Assembly: GCA_021397835.1 (NCBI GenBank)
Contig: JAJFZO010000191.1
Span: forward strand, 5,001 to 69,000
Direction: 5' to 3'
Origin: Moringa oleifera
Lineage: Eukaryota; Streptophyta; Magnoliopsida; Brassicales; Moringaceae
DNA length: 64,000 nucleotides
Of the stretch, positions 63,479 through 64,000 are shown in pieces. The notes under the pieces were generated by a model. The model made no database searches, was not told the DNA's origin, and worked only from the letters and a program-made list of their open reading frames with translations. Numbering within the stretch: position 1 is the stretch's first letter; every line of letters starts with the position of its first letter. The position numbers and the translations under genes were made by a program.

Positions 63479-64000
63479 CTGTAATATGACATAAGTATAT
63501 CAAAATTTGCAAGCCAAAGACAAAAATTCAGCCCTAGTGATAGTTTTTATTTTTGATAAACCAACTTTCTATCTCAAAAAGAATAAGAGAATGAGGATGA
63601 GCAAAATAGATGCAAAGACATATTCAGTAAATGGTTCTGTTAATATCACTGAATAGGAGAAAGAAAAGCTGAAAGTACAGATACCACATTACCAAGGCTT
63701 TTTTGCAAAACAGAACAGAAATAAGCAACAGTAGTTCATCTCACGACTATATCAAATGGGTTGGTCAAAAGTATCAAGCTTGAAGTACTGGCTTTCACTG
63801 AGGCTAAACCAATAGGCAGAATGTCTGACACACAGCATTTACAACATTCCACTGAAAACCACACCAAAGAATCACAAACAACAGAAAAGAAACCGTAAGC
63901 TGGTAAGCAAACCTTAAATCAGGTGAATGAGAAAATGTTGTAAGGAGAAAGCAAGGCGATTTTCGCCGTTAGGGTTAAGAGGAAAATATTCGAATTCGAC
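63479..64000 (-). other. Intron and start of an upstream exon or leader at the window edge
   Basis: Between the exon at 63290-63478 and a possible donor near 63913 there is no open frame with coding character. The last 88 bp include, on minus, an aaccctaacggcg stretch similar to plant leader or telo-box type sequences. This raises the possibility that 63913-64000 is a 5' UTR exon rather than an internal one. Confidence 0.35.

Overview
This is a nuclear plant genome window, from an angiosperm and probably a woody eudicot or magnoliid. The evidence is GT-AG introns (one GC-AG) in every gene, AT-rich introns and intergenic DNA, plant-type gene families (MLO, ASHH-type SET protein, plant MTHFR, F-box/kelch of the KFB type) and plant transposons. 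The sequence does not resolve the species. I traced exons by eye from splice consensus, frame continuity and recognised family motifs; nothing was aligned to a database.

Layout. 1-8.88 kb is an old AT-rich tandem satellite (monomer about 375 bp, about 24 degraded copies) with no genes. 8.88-10.87 kb is gene-poor. 10.9-13.8 kb (+) encodes a 280-aa organelle-targeted EMAPII/Arc1-type tRNA-binding (OB-fold) protein. 15.07-20.74 kb (-) is an 11-exon methylenetetrahydrofolate reductase gene (594 aa); its last exon and 3' flank have been partly duplicated in tandem downstream. 23.9-28.8 kb (-) is an 11-exon SET-domain histone methyltransferase of the ASHH3/ASHH4 type (368 aa). 33.4-45.5 kb (+) is the autophagy cysteine protease ATG4 (486 aa, 8 coding exons). 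Its fourth coding intron is 9.7 kb long and holds a decayed Ty3/gypsy element with LTRs and a target-site duplication, a LINE 3' fragment and an unassigned coding relic. 46.4-47.4 kb (-) is a broken F-box/kelch (KFB) pseudogene. 57.5-62.5 kb (+) is a 14-exon MLO gene close to the MLO1 type (501 aa). The right edge carries the C-terminal exon of a minus-strand gene that I cannot name securely.

The most unusual object is a 9.3-kb Mutator-like element at 47986-57299, bounded by a 9-bp target-site duplication. It carries two convergent genes: a DUF1985 + Ulp1-type cysteine protease gene on + and a MURA transposase (MULE domain, SWIM and CCHC zinc fingers) on -. Both have a few nonsense mutations but are otherwise well preserved. 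Five blocks of a roughly 20-bp minisatellite with a shared core TCGTA(A/C)C fill the long introns and the gap between the two genes, and nothing else in the element. In every gene the core reads in the sense direction of the transcript that contains it. As a result the two outer blocks, in intron 1 of each gene, point inward from both ends of the element like subterminal transposase-binding arrays.
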